Part shown: positions 49,394 to 60,000 of the stretch, one piece after another | How positions within the stretch are numbered: position 1 is the stretch's first letter | How the letters are laid out: each line of letters begins with the position of its first letter | From: Streptococcus parasanguinis | GTDB taxonomy: Bacteria > Bacillota > Bacilli > Lactobacillales > Streptococcaceae | Reading direction: 5' to 3' | DNA: 64,000 nucleotides | Assembly: GCF_018499505.1 (NCBI RefSeq) | Contig: NZ_JAHDAC010000008.1 | Coordinates: 1 to 64,000 of the forward strand | Made by a program: the position numbers and the translations under genes | The notes under the pieces: generated by a model | The model's input: only the letters and a program-made list of their open reading frames with translations | What the model was told of the DNA's origin: nothing | The model's database searches: none

Positions 49394-49414
49394 TTATCCA
49401 CAAATTGTGGATAA
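49394..49414. promoter_or_regulatory. Facing pair of DnaA boxes in the htrA promoter region
   Basis: TTATCCACA (49394-49402) and TGTGGATAA (49406-49414) are both perfect and face each other across three bases, ten bases upstream of the CiaR box of htrA. A weaker TAATCCACA lies at 49319-49327. Confidence 0.75.
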
Positions 49415-49423
49415 CTTTAGTTA

Positions 49424-49456
49424 TTTAAGATATAATTAAGAAAGTTTTTCTATACT
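49424..49456 (+). promoter_or_regulatory. CiaR box and -10 element of htrA
   Basis: TTTAAG-ATATA-ATTAAG (49424-49440) fits the CiaR repeat (second half ATTAAG, an accepted variant), with TATACT (49451-49456) ten bases on. htrA is a known CiaRH target in pneumococcus. Confidence 0.85.
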
Positions 49457-49487
49457 CTAGACAATTTGATATCCTTAGGAGGAAAAT

Positions 49488-50669
49488 ATGAAATCTTCAT
49501 CTAATTTACTAAAAAAAGTTGGAAACATAGCCCTCATTTTTGTTGTAGGTTTTCTAGGTGGGATTCTTGGAACCTTTTTAACCTTACAAACTTCTCATTC
49601 TTCTACATCAAATACTGAAAGTAAGCAAGTCCACTCAACCACTGTTAAAACAGCTTATAAAAATACAACCTCAACTAGTGAAGCCGTAGATAAGGTGAAA
49701 AATGCTGTAGTTTCTGTGATTACTTATTCTGATTCTTCGAATCAAGGGTTATTTGAAAAAGAAGAAAACTCTGACTCACAAATTTCTAGTGAAGGTTCTG
49801 GGGTCATTTATAAAAAAGAAGGAAAATATGCCTACCTTGTTACCAACACCCATGTAATCAATGGTGCTAAAAAAGTAGATATTCTTTTAGCAGATGGGAA
49901 TAAAGTCCCAGGAGAAGTAGTTGGGTCAGATGTCTATTCTGATATTGCAGTCGTTCGTATTAGTGCGGATAAAGCAAAGGCAGTAGCTGAATTCGGAGAT
50001 TCAAACCAATTAACGGTCGGTGAGACTGCAATTGCAATTGGTAGCCCTCTTGGAACAGATTATGCTAATTCTGTTACCCAAGGAATTATTTCCAGCCAAG
50101 GCCGCAATGTGAAATTGAAAGCCGATAATGGACAAAATATCTCTACACGCGCCCTACAAACAGACGCAGCTATCAACCCAGGAAACTCTGGAGGTCCATT
50201 AATCAATATTCAAGGACAAGTCATCGGGATTACCTCAAGTAAAATTTCAAATAATGGACAAACTTCAGTAGAAGGAATGGGATTTGCAATTCCTGCAAAT
50301 GATGTTGTCAATATTATCAAGCAGCTAGAAGAAAAAGGAAAAGTAGTTCGACCAGCTCTTGGAATCCAAATGATGGATTTATCCAACCTTTCAACTTCTG
50401 ATTTAAGCCAATTAAAACTTCCTGAAAAAATCTCTGGAGGAGTACTAGTTCGTTCAACACTTGAAAATATGCCTGCTTCAGATAAATTGCAACGTTATGA
50501 TGTCATCACAAAGATCGATGATACAGATATCGAGTCAACTGCAGATTTACAATCCGCCCTCTATTCTCACCAAATCAATGATACAATCAAGGTCACATTC
50601 TATCGTGATGGAAAACAACAAACAACTTCTATCAAGTTGACAAAATCAACTGAGGATCTGAGCGATTAA
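49488..50669 (+). CDS. htrA: Serine protease HtrA (DegP family)
   Basis: 393 residues. N-terminal signal anchor (about 12-34), Ser/Thr linker, chymotrypsin-like protease with the triad His (NTHVI, about 124), Asp (YSDIAVV, about 154) and Ser (NPGNSGGPL, about 234), then one PDZ domain (about 285-385). It handles misfolded surface proteins and in pneumococcus degrades competence peptide. ATG 49488 follows AGGAGGAAAAT. In this strain the peptide system it would restrain appears lost. Confidence 0.97.
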   Translation: MKSSSNLLKKVGNIALIFVVGFLGGILGTFLTLQTSHSSTSNTESKQVHSTTVKTAYKNTTSTSEAVDKVKNAVVSVITYSDSSNQGLFEKEENSDSQISSEGSGVIYKKEGKYAYLVTNTHVINGAKKVDILLADGNKVPGEVVGSDVYSDIAVVRISADKAKAVAEFGDSNQLTVGETAIAIGSPLGTDYANSVTQGIISSQGRNVKLKADNGQNISTRALQTDAAINPGNSGGPLINIQGQVIGITSSKISNNGQTSVEGMGFAIPANDVVNIIKQLEEKGKVVRPALGIQMMDLSNLSTSDLSQLKLPEKISGGVLVRSTLENMPASDKLQRYDVITKIDDTDIESTADLQSALYSHQINDTIKVTFYRDGKQQTTSIKLTKSTEDLSD

Positions 50670-50680
50670 CTTTCACTTTC

Positions 50681-50726
50681 TTGACATACTTGTAAACACA
50701 CCTTTACGAATTTGTAAAGGTGTGTT
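50681..50726 (+). promoter_or_regulatory. Hairpin between htrA and parB covering the parB ribosome binding site
   Basis: AACACACCTTTAC (50695-50707) and GTAAAGGTGTGTT (50714-50726) form a perfect 13-base stem with a GAATTT loop, 14 bases before the parB ATG. The only Shine-Dalgarno-like AAAGG for parB is inside the stem. A TTGACA (50681-50686) precedes it. The tail TATTCTATT is poor for termination. The loop region also reads TTTACG-AATT-TGTAAA, a near copy of the TTTACA-N4-TGTAAA motif. Confidence 0.55.
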
Positions 50727-50740
50727 ATTCTATTCATAAG

Positions 50741-51502
50741 ATGGAAAAATTAGAAAAAATAGCGGTAAAGGACATTCGAACCAATCCTTTCCAACCAAGA
50801 AAAGTATTTGATCAAGAAAAATTAGAAGAACTGGCTCAGTCAATCAAAGAAAATGGCTTAATTCAACCCATTATTGTCAGAAAATCTCCAATAATTGGTT
50901 TTGAATTGCTTGCAGGTGAAAGACGTTTTAGAGCTTCAAAAATTGCTGGATTAGATCTTGTTCCTGCGATTATTAAAGAGTTAACAGATCAAGAAATGAT
51001 GCGACAAGCCATTATTGAAAATCTTCAACGAGAAGATCTCAATCCAATTGAAGAAGCTATCTCCTACCAGAAGCTCGTTGATCATGGATATAAGCACGAC
51101 CAAATCGCTCAATTTATGGGGAAATCTAGACCCTATATCAGCAATATGCTTCGCTTGTTACATCTAGCTCCCTCTGTTCAAGAAGCAGTCATTCAAAATG
51201 ATATTTCTTCTGCTCACGCGCGTGTTCTTGTTCCTCTTGATGAAGAAGAGCAGCGATTTTGGTTGGAGCGAATCAAACAGGATCATTTAAATGTTCGAAC
51301 ATTAGAAAGCAAGATCAGTTCAAAAAGAAAACAGAAAAATAAAAAAACAAAAGAGAGCTTCCTACTGGAAGAGGAACAGCGATTGAAAAAAATATTAGGA
51401 ACAGATGTGACGATACACTCCTCTTCTCAAAATAAAGGAACTATCCAAATTTCTTTTTCTAGTCTTGATGAATACCAACGAATTATCAACAGCCTTAAAT
51501 AA
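50741..51502 (+). CDS. parB: Chromosome partitioning protein ParB (Spo0J)
   Basis: 253 residues. N-terminal CTP-binding ParB domain (NPFQPRKVFD, GFELLAGERRFRAS, about 72-86), central helix-turn-helix (HDQIAQFMGKSRPYISNMLRLL, about 125-146) for parS binding, and a C-terminal dimer region. There is no parA next to it, as is normal for streptococci. ATG 50741 (MEKLEKI) is chosen over a GTG seven codons upstream. Four parS-like sites lie in the window. Confidence 0.95.
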   Translation: MEKLEKIAVKDIRTNPFQPRKVFDQEKLEELAQSIKENGLIQPIIVRKSPIIGFELLAGERRFRASKIAGLDLVPAIIKELTDQEMMRQAIIENLQREDLNPIEEAISYQKLVDHGYKHDQIAQFMGKSRPYISNMLRLLHLAPSVQEAVIQNDISSAHARVLVPLDEEEQRFWLERIKQDHLNVRTLESKISSKRKQKNKKTKESFLLEEEQRLKKILGTDVTIHSSSQNKGTIQISFSSLDEYQRIINSLK

Positions 51503-51583
51503 GGCTGTTATTTTTATTTTTTGTATTGACAAGCTTTTCCACCATAAAAATCTTTTGTAAATAGCAGAAAAATAAGGATTTTC

Positions 51584-51720
51584 ACTAGTTATCCCCACTT
51601 TGTGGATAACTTTTAAAAACAATGTGAATTTAAATCCACAACTTGTGGAAAAGTTTAAAACTATAATTTAATTTCATGAAATTTAGCCTGTGGAAAACTA
51701 TTTTTGTTTGTGGTAGAATA
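51584..51720. other. oriC: oriC, upstream DnaA-box cluster and dnaA promoter
   Basis: DnaA boxes in the parB-dnaA gap: TTATCCCCA (51589), TGTGGATAA (51601), AAATCCACA (51632), TGTGGAAAA (51644), TGTGGAAAA (51689) and a weak TGTGGTAGA (51709). The dnaA -10 TAGAAT (51714-51719, with TGG ahead) overlaps the last box, so DnaA probably controls its own gene. The whole gap is AT-rich. Confidence 0.9.
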
Positions 51721-51769
51721 GGAGTACGTATGATTTGATACAATTCAAGAAAAGGAGGGAAGTCTGATA

Positions 51770-53128
51770 GTGTCACAAGAAGAGCAATTTTGGTCTCGTT
51801 TTTTAGAATTAGCCCAATTACAACTAAAAGATAGTGCCTATGATTTTTTTGTCGCCGATTCAAAATTAGTCAAAATCGATGGAGAGACGGCTACCATTTA
51901 TCTTGATGGAAATTATAAAGAATTATTTTGGGAAACAAATCTAAAAAATGCTTTGATCACAGCCAGCTTTGAAGTCTACAATACAGATTTGAAGTTTCAT
52001 TTCGTTTTTGAAGATACCGAAGAAATTCCTAGTAGTCATAGCGGTGAGAATAGGAGATTATCTTCAGGTAGCTTAACAACCGAACCGTTACCTAAAATTG
52101 ATACAGGTCTGAAATCAAAGTACACCTTTGATAATTTTGTGCAAGGGGATGGAAATATTTGGGCGAAAGCAGCAGCGCTTGCAGTTTCTGAAAATCTTGC
52201 AACAACTTACAACCCTCTCTTTATCTATGGTGGACCAGGGCTTGGAAAGACTCACCTATTGAACGCAATTGGAAATCAAATCCTAGAAAATATTCCAAAT
52301 GCACGGGTTAAGTATGTTCCAGCAGAAACCTTTATTAATGAATTTTTAGAACACCTTCGATTAGGAGAAATGAAGACGTTCAAGAATACCTATCGAAGTC
52401 TTGATCTCTTACTGATTGATGATATCCAGTCACTCGGTGGGAAAAAAGTCACGACCCAAGAGGAATTCTTTAATACCTTTAATGCTCTCCATAGCGACAA
52501 CAAGCAGATTGTTCTAACAAGCGATCGAAGTCCGGATCATTTAGATAGTCTTGAAGAGCGGCTGGTTACTCGTTTCAAATGGGGACTAACGCAAAATATA
52601 ACACCACCTGATTTTGAAACTCGGATTGCCATCTTACGAAATAAAATTGAAGATCTAGATTATATTTTTCCTAATGACACACTAGAATATCTAGCTGGTC
52701 AGTTTGATTCAAATGTCCGAGACTTAGAAGGTGCCTTAAATGATATTTCTTTAATGGCGAAGGTGAAAAAACTAAAAGAAATTACGATCGATGTTGCAGC
52801 TGAAGCTATTCGAGCTCGTAAAAACGATAATAGCAAGACGCTTGTCATCCCCATTGAAAAAATTCAGGAAGCAGTTGGAGCCTTTTATGGAGTCAGTGTA
52901 AAAGAAATCAAAGGTTCTCGAAGAGTTCAGAATATTGTCCTAGCACGACAAGTGGCTATGTATCTTTCAAGAGAGATGACGGACAACTCACTTCCTCGAA
53001 TCGGAAAAGAATTCGGTGGAAAAGACCACACGACTGTCATTCATGCTTATGAAAAAATTAAAAGTATGGTCGACACAGATGATAATCTACGACTCGAAAT
53101 TCAAAGTATCAAGAAAAAGTTAAATTAA
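51770..53128 (+). CDS. dnaA: Chromosomal replication initiator protein DnaA
   Basis: 452 residues. N-terminal domain I (about 1-85), variable linker, AAA+ domain with Walker [12 protein letters not shown] (about 158), Walker B LLLIDDIQ (about 221), and C-terminal domain IV with the DnaA signature [15 protein letters not shown] (about 415-430). Start GTG 51770 behind AAAGGAGGGAAGTCTGATA. It opens oriC by binding boxes on both sides of its gene. Confidence 0.99.
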   Translation: MSQEEQFWSRFLELAQLQLKDSAYDFFVADSKLVKIDGETATIYLDGNYKELFWETNLKNALITASFEVYNTDLKFHFVFEDTEEIPSSHSGENRRLSSGSLTTEPLPKIDTGLKSKYTFDNFVQGDGNIWAKAAALAVSENLATTYNPLFIYGGPGLGKTHLLNAIGNQILENIPNARVKYVPAETFINEFLEHLRLGEMKTFKNTYRSLDLLLIDDIQSLGGKKVTTQEEFFNTFNALHSDNKQIVLTSDRSPDHLDSLEERLVTRFKWGLTQNITPPDFETRIAILRNKIEDLDYIFPNDTLEYLAGQFDSNVRDLEGALNDISLMAKVKKLKEITIDVAAEAIRARKNDNSKTLVIPIEKIQEAVGAFYGVSVKEIKGSRRVQNIVLARQVAMYLSREMTDNSLPRIGKEFGGKDHTTVIHAYEKIKSMVDTDDNLRLEIQSIKKKLN

Positions 53129-53130
53129 TC

Positions 53131-53235
53131 TGTGGATAACTTTCTCTAAACTTCTAGGGGTTATGCACAATTTTTAAACAAGTAACTTTTTAAGTCATAG
53201 ATAGGATTCTGAGAGTTTTCCACAACTTCCACACA
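53131..53235. other. oriC: oriC, DnaA boxes between dnaA and dnaN
   Basis: TGTGGATAA (53131), TTATGCACA (53161), TTTTCCACA (53216) and TTCCACACA (53227) in the 159-base AT-rich gap. As in other Firmicutes the origin is bipartite, flanking dnaA. Confidence 0.85.
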
Positions 53236-53287
53236 ACCTACTATTACTATTAACTTACTAATCATAAAATAAATAAAAGGAATGACC

Positions 53288-54424
53288 ATGATAAATTTTT
53301 CTATTAACAAAACTTTATTTTTACAAGCACTAAATACTACCAAAAGAGCGATCAGTTCAAAAAATGCTATTCCAATCCTTTCCACGATTAAAATTGATGT
53401 CACTCCAGAAGGAGTTGCCTTATCTGGATCGAATGGCCAAATTTCAATTGAAAACTTTATTTCTATCAAAGATGAAAATGCTGGTTTACTAGTGACCTCT
53501 CCAGGTTCTATTTTATTGGAAGCAACTTTCTTTATTAATGTGGTTTCAAGTTTACCAGATGTTACTTTAGATTTTAAAGAGATTGAACAAAAACAGGTTC
53601 TTTTAACAAGTGGAAAATCAGAAATTACACTTAAAGGAAAAGATGCAGATCAATATCCACGGATTCAAGAAATTGCTGCAAGTAATCCATTAGTTTTAGA
53701 AACAAAATTATTAAAACAATTAATTAATGAAACGGCATTTGCAGCAAGTGTACAAGAAAGTCGGCCAATTTTGACAGGTGTTCACTTTGTTTTATCAGAT
53801 AATAAAGAGCTAAAAACAGTAGCAACAGACTCTCACCGTATGAGTCAAAAAGTGATTACACTGGAGAAAAATGGAGACAACTTTGATGTTGTCATCCCAA
53901 GTCGCTCTCTTCGTGAATTCACCTCTGTTTTTTCTGATGATATTGAAACAGTTGAGGTTTTCTTTGCTAACAATCAAATCCTATTTAGAAGTGAACACAT
54001 TAGTTTCTATACCCGTTTGCTAGAAGGAAATTATCCTGATACAGACCGTCTCATTCCAACAGAATTCAATACAGAAGCAACCTTCAATGTGGTCAACCTT
54101 CGATTTGCAATGGAGCGTGCTCGTCTTCTTTCAAATGCGACTCAAAACGGAACGGTTAAATTAGAGTTCAAAAATGGAGTGGTTTCTTCCCACGTTCATT
54201 CACCAGAAGTTGGGCGAGTAAATGAAGAGATCGATACGAGCGCCGTTTCAGGAGAGGATTTGTCTATTAGCTTTAATCCAACTTATTTGATTGAAGCGCT
54301 CAAAGCTATTGACAGTGAACAAGTTGTTATTCGTTTTATTTCTTCTGTTAGACCGTTTACATTGGTTCCAGAAGGAAATGAACAAGGGTTCATTCAATTG
54401 ATTACGCCAGTTCGCACAAATTAA
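53288..54424 (+). CDS. dnaN: DNA polymerase III sliding clamp, beta subunit
   Basis: A 378-residue clamp with three similar domains. The start MINFSINK matches relatives; the ATG two codons earlier (53282) sits too close to the AAAGGA site. The C terminus FIQLITPVRTN is typical. It holds polymerase on DNA and recruits other clamp-binding proteins. Confidence 0.98.
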   Translation: MINFSINKTLFLQALNTTKRAISSKNAIPILSTIKIDVTPEGVALSGSNGQISIENFISIKDENAGLLVTSPGSILLEATFFINVVSSLPDVTLDFKEIEQKQVLLTSGKSEITLKGKDADQYPRIQEIAASNPLVLETKLLKQLINETAFAASVQESRPILTGVHFVLSDNKELKTVATDSHRMSQKVITLEKNGDNFDVVIPSRSLREFTSVFSDDIETVEVFFANNQILFRSEHISFYTRLLEGNYPDTDRLIPTEFNTEATFNVVNLRFAMERARLLSNATQNGTVKLEFKNGVVSSHVHSPEVGRVNEEIDTSAVSGEDLSISFNPTYLIEALKAIDSEQVVIRFISSVRPFTLVPEGNEQGFIQLITPVRTN

Positions 54425-54436
54425 CAAAGGTGAATC

Positions 54437-54628
54437 ATGTATACGTTAGGTGATTTTGTAGAAATGAAAAAGCCTCACGCTTGTGTGATTAAAGAAACAG
54501 GCAAGAAGGCAAATCGTTGGGAAATTACGCGACTTGGTGCAGACATAAAAATCAAGTGTAGCAATTGTGATCATGTGGTCATGATGAGTCGCCATGATTT
54601 TGAACAGAAAATGAAGAAAGTACTTTAA
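54437..54628 (+). CDS. DUF951 domain-containing protein
   Basis: A 63-residue small basic protein with a Cys pair (CSNC, about 45-48) and conserved MKKPHAC and NRWEITRLGADIKIKC stretches. DUF951 proteins are widespread in Firmicutes next to dnaN or ychF; function unknown, possibly nucleic-acid or metal binding. It starts 12 bases after dnaN. Confidence 0.88.
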   Translation: MYTLGDFVEMKKPHACVIKETGKKANRWEITRLGADIKIKCSNCDHVVMMSRHDFEQKMKKVL

Positions 54629-54660
54629 AAGGTTCAGTCACTTATGTGACCGAACCTTTT
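54627..54660. terminator. Terminator between DUF951 gene and the convergent lipoprotein gene
   Basis: AAAAGGTTCaGTCAcTTATGTGACcGAACCTTTT, strong in both directions. Confidence 0.9.
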
Positions 54661-54663
54661 CGA

Positions 54664-55161
54664 TTATTTTAATTCTTCAAATTTTCCATTTTTAACTTCT
54701 TTGAAACCACCTTGTTTCATCATATCAAAAGTTGATTTGAAGCTGATATAGTCGACTTTTTTATCTTTTTGTGTCGTTACTAATTTCTTTTCAATTAGCT
54801 GATCTAAGTCTGCCTTTTTATAATTTAGTGTTGTTTTTTCAACCATATAGTCATCTTTATATTCAGCAGAATGTGTGAATCCTTTGACATCTTTGTATTC
54901 TTCATCATATTTATCGATCATTTCCTTTAATTGATCTTTCGTAACTCCTGCCTCTTTGTAATAAATAGTAGTGGTGGTTTGGTTACTGATCGCTTTATCA
55001 CCTTTATGTTCTAGTGTAATACGAACATCTGTTTTCTTTTCTTGGTTGATTGCCTGAAGATAGGATTTTTGAACAGATTGTTGTCCACAAGCTCCAAGAA
55101 GAAAGAGAGTAAAGATAGCGATTAAAGAAAGAAAAATAGATTTCCATATTTGTTTTTTCAT
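54664..55161 (-). CDS. DUF1307 (YehR-like) lipoprotein
   Basis: 165 residues with a lipoprotein signal peptide (lipobox LGAC, Cys about 24) and a soluble DUF1307 domain (YKEAGVTKDQLKEMIDKYD, about 66-84). Family role unknown. Start ATG 55161 behind AAAGGAGTTTTTCAG. It is the only leftward gene right of the origin, so it is transcribed against the replication fork, inserted between dnaN/DUF951 and ychF. Confidence 0.82.
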   Translation of the reverse strand: MKKQIWKSIFLSLIAIFTLFLLGACGQQSVQKSYLQAINQEKKTDVRITLEHKGDKAISNQTTTTIYYKEAGVTKDQLKEMIDKYDEEYKDVKGFTHSAEYKDDYMVEKTTLNYKKADLDQLIEKKLVTTQKDKKVDYISFKSTFDMMKQGGFKEVKNGKFEELK

Positions 55162-55338
55162 CTGAAAAACTCCTTTGTTCATTGTTAAATAGAGTATACC
55201 ATATTTATCTTTTTAGAACGTTACAGTTTGATGAAAAAATCTAGTTTCAAAGGTCATGAAATATTTCATTTTTCATCACTTGTCTTTTGAATTATGTTAT
55301 AATAAAAGAGATTGAAATTTGAACGGAGAAAAAGAAAA

Positions 55339-56454
55339 ATGGCATTAACAGCAGGTATCGTTGGCTTACCAAATGTTGGTAAATCAACCCTATTTAACGC
55401 AATTACAAAAGCAGGAGCAGAGGCCGCAAACTATCCCTTTGCTACCATTGATCCAAACGTCGGGATGGTAGAAGTTCCAGATGAACGCCTCCAAAAATTG
55501 ACGGAAATGATTACTCCTAAGAAGACAGTTCCGACTACTTTTGAATTTACAGATATTGCTGGGATTGTGAAAGGAGCTTCTAAAGGGGAAGGACTTGGTA
55601 ATAAATTCTTGGCCAACATCCGTGAAGTAGATGCCATTGTCCATGTAGTGCGTGCTTTTGATGATGAAAATGTCATGCGGGAGCAAGGTCGTGAAGATGC
55701 CTTTGTTGATCCACTGGCAGATATTGATACCATCAATTTAGAATTAATTTTAGCCGACTTAGAGTCTGTCAATAAACGCTATGCGCGTGTAGAAAAAATT
55801 GCTCGTACACAAAAAGATAAGGATTCTGTTGCGGAATTTAATGTTCTACAAAAAATCAAACCAGTTCTTGAAGATGGTAAATCAGCTCGGACCATTGAAT
55901 TCACGGAGGAAGAACAAAAAGTGGTGAAAGGACTTTTCCTTTTGACTACCAAACCAGTTCTTTATGTAGCAAATGTGGATGAAGATGTTGTTGCAGATCC
56001 AGATTCTATCGAGTATGTGAAGCAAATTCGTGACTTTGCGGCAACAGAGAATGCGGAAGTCGTGGTGATTTCTGCGCGTGCTGAGGAAGAAATTTCTGAG
56101 CTAGATGATGCAGATAAACAAGAATTTTTAGAGGCGATTGGCCTAACAGAGTCTGGAGTTGATAAACTCACGCGTGCAGCTTACCACTTGTTGGGACTTG
56201 GCACTTATTTCACAGCTGGTGAAAAAGAAGTGCGTGCTTGGACCTTCAAACGTGGCATGAAAGCTCCTCAAGCAGCTGGAATCATCCACTCTGATTTTGA
56301 AAAAGGATTTATTCGTGCCGTGACCATGTCCTATGATGATTTGGTCAAATACGGTTCTGAAAAGGCTGTAAAAGAAGCAGGACGCTTGCGCGAAGAAGGA
56401 AAAGAATATGTTGTCCAAGATGGGGACATCATGGAATTCCGTTTTAATGTATAA
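55339..56454 (+). CDS. ychF: Redox-regulated ATPase YchF
   Basis: A 371-residue Obg-family P-loop protein that prefers ATP. G1 [14 protein letters not shown] (about 8-21), G3 DIAGIV (about 71), coiled-coil insert (about 125-165), C-terminal TGS domain ([16 protein letters not shown], about 290). Start ATG 55339 (MALTAG); a nine-codon extension upstream overlaps the GGAG site. Confidence 0.97.
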   Translation: MALTAGIVGLPNVGKSTLFNAITKAGAEAANYPFATIDPNVGMVEVPDERLQKLTEMITPKKTVPTTFEFTDIAGIVKGASKGEGLGNKFLANIREVDAIVHVVRAFDDENVMREQGREDAFVDPLADIDTINLELILADLESVNKRYARVEKIARTQKDKDSVAEFNVLQKIKPVLEDGKSARTIEFTEEEQKVVKGLFLLTTKPVLYVANVDEDVVADPDSIEYVKQIRDFAATENAEVVVISARAEEEISELDDADKQEFLEAIGLTESGVDKLTRAAYHLLGLGTYFTAGEKEVRAWTFKRGMKAPQAAGIIHSDFEKGFIRAVTMSYDDLVKYGSEKAVKEAGRLREEGKEYVVQDGDIMEFRFNV

Positions 56455-56472
56455 GAGAGTTAAAAAGATGTA

Positions 56473-56503
56473 AAGGTTGGAAAAAATATTTCCAACCCTT
56501 TTA
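56473..56503 (+). terminator. Hairpin between ychF and pth
   Basis: AAAGGTTGGAAA-aaata-TTTCCAACCCTTT followed by TAGTG; a partial terminator ahead of pth. Confidence 0.6.
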
Positions 56504-56522
56504 GTGTTTTGAAAGGAAAGAG

Positions 56523-57092
56523 ATGACGAAATTAATTGTTGGATTGGGAAATCCAGGTGATAAGTATTTTGAAACCAAACACAATGTAGGCTTTATGTTA
56601 GTTGATCAAATGTCAAAGTCTTTAAATCTTACTTTCTCCCATGATAAAATTTTTCAAGCTGATATCGCCTCAACATTTTTGAATGGCGAAAAGGTCTATT
56701 TTGTAAAGCCAACCACTTTCATGAATGAGAGTGGAAAAGCAGTCCATGCCCTTCTGACTTATTATGGTCTGGATATTGAAGATCTTTTGGTTATTTACGA
56801 TGATTTAGATATGGAAGTTGGCAAGATTCGTCTTCGAGCTAAAGGATCAGCTGGAGGTCATAATGGAATCAAATCGATTATCAATCATATTGGAACTCAG
56901 ACTTTTTATCGAATTAAGATTGGAATTGGAAGACCTAAGCAGGGCATGTCAGTTGTTCATCATGTCTTAGGAAAATTTGATAAAGACGATTACATCACTA
57001 TTCTACAAACAATCGATCGAGTAGAAGAAGCGGTTAACGATTACTTGGTAGAAGAAAATTTTGAAAGAAGCATGCAGAAATACAACGGGTAA
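56523..57092 (+). CDS. pth: Peptidyl-tRNA hydrolase
   Basis: A 189-residue enzyme that frees stalled peptidyl-tRNA. Catalytic His20 and Asn10 lie in [19 protein letters not shown]; Asp in [14 protein letters not shown] (about 93) and [12 protein letters not shown] (about 108) complete the site. ATG 56523 follows AAAGGAAAG. First gene of a long rightward operon; mfd starts five bases after its stop. Confidence 0.98.
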   Translation: MTKLIVGLGNPGDKYFETKHNVGFMLVDQMSKSLNLTFSHDKIFQADIASTFLNGEKVYFVKPTTFMNESGKAVHALLTYYGLDIEDLLVIYDDLDMEVGKIRLRAKGSAGGHNGIKSIINHIGTQTFYRIKIGIGRPKQGMSVVHHVLGKFDKDDYITILQTIDRVEEAVNDYLVEENFERSMQKYNG

Positions 57093-57096
57093 GTAG

Positions 57097-60000
57097 ATGA
57101 ATGTAATTGATTTAGTGAGTCAAAACTCCAACCTTCTATCCTGGCAACAAGGTTTGCAAAAAAAAAATAGGGAATTGATCTTAGGATTGTCTGCGACTAC
57201 AAAGGCTATTGTAATGGCTTCAGCCTTTGATTCTATTGAAAAAGCAGTCCTCATTACTTCCAGTTATAACGAAGCAGAACGATTGGCTAGTGATTTTATT
57301 GCTTTACTTGGAGAAGAGAAAGTCCATACATTTTTGGGAGATGATAACCCTTTATCAGAATTTGTTTTTGCTTCACAAGAAAGGCAATTTGCACGATTAG
57401 AGGCTTTGAACTTTTTATGTCAAGAAGATCGTCAAGGCATCCTTGTGACCAATGTGAGTGGTATAAAACTACTATTACCTTCTCCTAAAGTTTTTGCATC
57501 TAGTATTTTTAAATTGAAGGTTGGTCAAAAAATAGACTTAACTACTCTGAGTGAAACATTACAGAAGATTGGCTATCAAAAGGTGAGCCAAGTTTTGCAA
57601 CAGGGAGAGTTCAGTCTACGAGGAGATATTTTAGATATCTTTGAGATCGACCAACTCCAACCCTATCGGATTGAATTTTTCGGGGATGAGATTGATGGGA
57701 TCCGAATCTTTGACCCAGAAAGTCAGCGTTCTGTTGAAAATGTTGAAGAAGTTCAACTGAAGGCAGTGAGTGATCTATTGTTGCAAGAGGAAGATTTTAT
57801 CCGTGGTCAGCAGCAAATCGAACAATTGCAAGAACAGAGCGCGAATGAAGAATTTAAATCTTATCTAGCAGAAATTCTGGGAGATATTTCTCAAAGGAAA
57901 CTCCATCCGGATCTTAGAAAATTTATTAGTTTCTTTTACGAGAAGCAATATACCTTATTCGATTATCTCCCTAAACACACTCCAGTCTTTCTGGATGATT
58001 ATCAAAAAATAGCAGATCAAATAGCGAGATTTGAACTAGATACAGCTAATCTCTTGACGGAAGATTTACATAAAAATAGAGCTTCTTCTCGCCAAGTGTA
58101 TTTTGCAGACACCAGTACAATTTTACGAAAATATACGCCTGCAACTTATTTTTCAAACTTTCAAAAAGGATTGGGAAATCTTAAATTTGATCATTTGTAT
58201 CAATTCAATCAATATCCCATGCAGGAGTTTTTTGGACAATTTGATTTACTAAAAGAGGAAATTGAACGGTATCGAAAATCAAACTATACTGTTATTGTCC
58301 AAGCAACTTCTCATCACAATCTTCAACAGCTCCATAAAAATTTAGAAGAGTATGGGATTCGATTAGATTATATTGATGGGGATACGATCATTCCTCAAGC
58401 TAGTCAATTAGTTGTTGGAGGATTAGCTCACGGTTTTCAATTTGTTGATGGAAAAATTGTCTACATTACAGAATCAGAGATTTATCAGAAAAAGATCAAA
58501 CGAAAGATTCGCAGGCAAAATATTTCCAATGCAGAACGCCTAAAAAATTATAATGAACTGGAAAAAGGGGACTATGTTGTTCACCAAGTTCATGGTATTG
58601 GTCAATATTTGGGAATTGAAACGATTGAAATTTCGGGTGTCCATCGTGATTATGTTTCAATTCAATATCAAAATGGAGATCGCATCTCGATTCCTGTCGA
58701 TCAGATTCAGATGTTGTCCAAATACGTTGCAAGTGATGGAAAAACGCCAAAAATTAACAAGTTAAACGATGGGCGTTTCCAAAAAACGAAGCAAAAGGTT
58801 CAGACTCAGGTAGAGGACATTGCGGATGATTTGATAAAACTTTATGCGGAGCGTAGTCAATTAGAAGGCTTTGCCTATTCCCAAGATGATGAAAACCAAG
58901 AGGCTTTTGAACAAGATTTTCCATATATTGAAACAGATGACCAATTACGTTCCATTGAAGAAATTAAAAAAGATATGGAATCGAATCGTCCGATGGATCG
59001 ATTGCTGGTTGGAGACGTCGGTTTTGGAAAAACAGAGGTCGCTATGCGAGCAGCCTTTAAGGCAGTAAATGATCATAAACAAGTAGCAGTGCTGGTTCCT
59101 ACCACTGTTCTTGCCCAACAACATTATGCCAATTTTAAGGAGCGTTTTGAATCTTTTGCAGTAGAGGTTGCTGTTTTAAGTCGTTTCCAGAGTAAGGCAG
59201 AGCAGAAAGAAACGCTTGAAAAGTTGAAAAAAGGACGAGTGGATATTATTATTGGAACTCACCGGCTCTTGTCCAAAGATGTTGTTTTTTCAGACTTAGG
59301 TTTAATCGTGATCGATGAAGAACAACGTTTTGGAGTGAAGCACAAAGAAACCTTGAAAGAATTGAAAAAAAAGGTGGATGTGCTTACCTTGACAGCTACC
59401 CCTATACCTCGAACTCTTCATATGTCTATGCTAGGAATTCGAGATTTGTCTGTCATTGAAACACCTCCGACCAATCGATATCCTGTGCAAACTTTTGTAC
59501 TAGAGACCAATCCAACTATTATTCGAGATGCTGTGTTGCGGGAGATGGATCGTGGAGGTCAAGTGTACTATCTTTACAACAAGGTAGATACAATTGAACA
59601 AAAGGTGTCTGAATTAAAAGAGTTGATTCCAGAAGCTTCGATTGGCTTTGTTCATGGTCAGATGAGTGAAGTTCGCCTGGAAAATACCCTGTTGGATTTC
59701 ATTAATGGCGAATACGATGTCTTAGTGACGACAACCATTATTGAGACAGGTGTGGATATTCCAAATGCCAATACACTCTTTATTGAAAATGCGGATCATA
59801 TGGGACTTTCAACTCTTTATCAACTAAGAGGTCGTGTGGGACGAAGCAATCGAATTGCTTATGCTTATTTGATGTATCGTCCAGACAAATCTCTTACAGA
59901 AGTGTCTGAAAAACGTTTAGAAGCTATTAAAGGTTTTACTGAGTTGGGGTCTGGATTTAAAATTGCTATGCGAGATTTATCGATCCGTGGAGCAGGGAAT

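Noticed and set aside
50705-50712. TACGAATT resembling the ComX cin-box (TACGAATA)
   Set aside because: One mismatch, located in the loop of the parB hairpin and with no matching promoter layout. parB is not a late competence gene.
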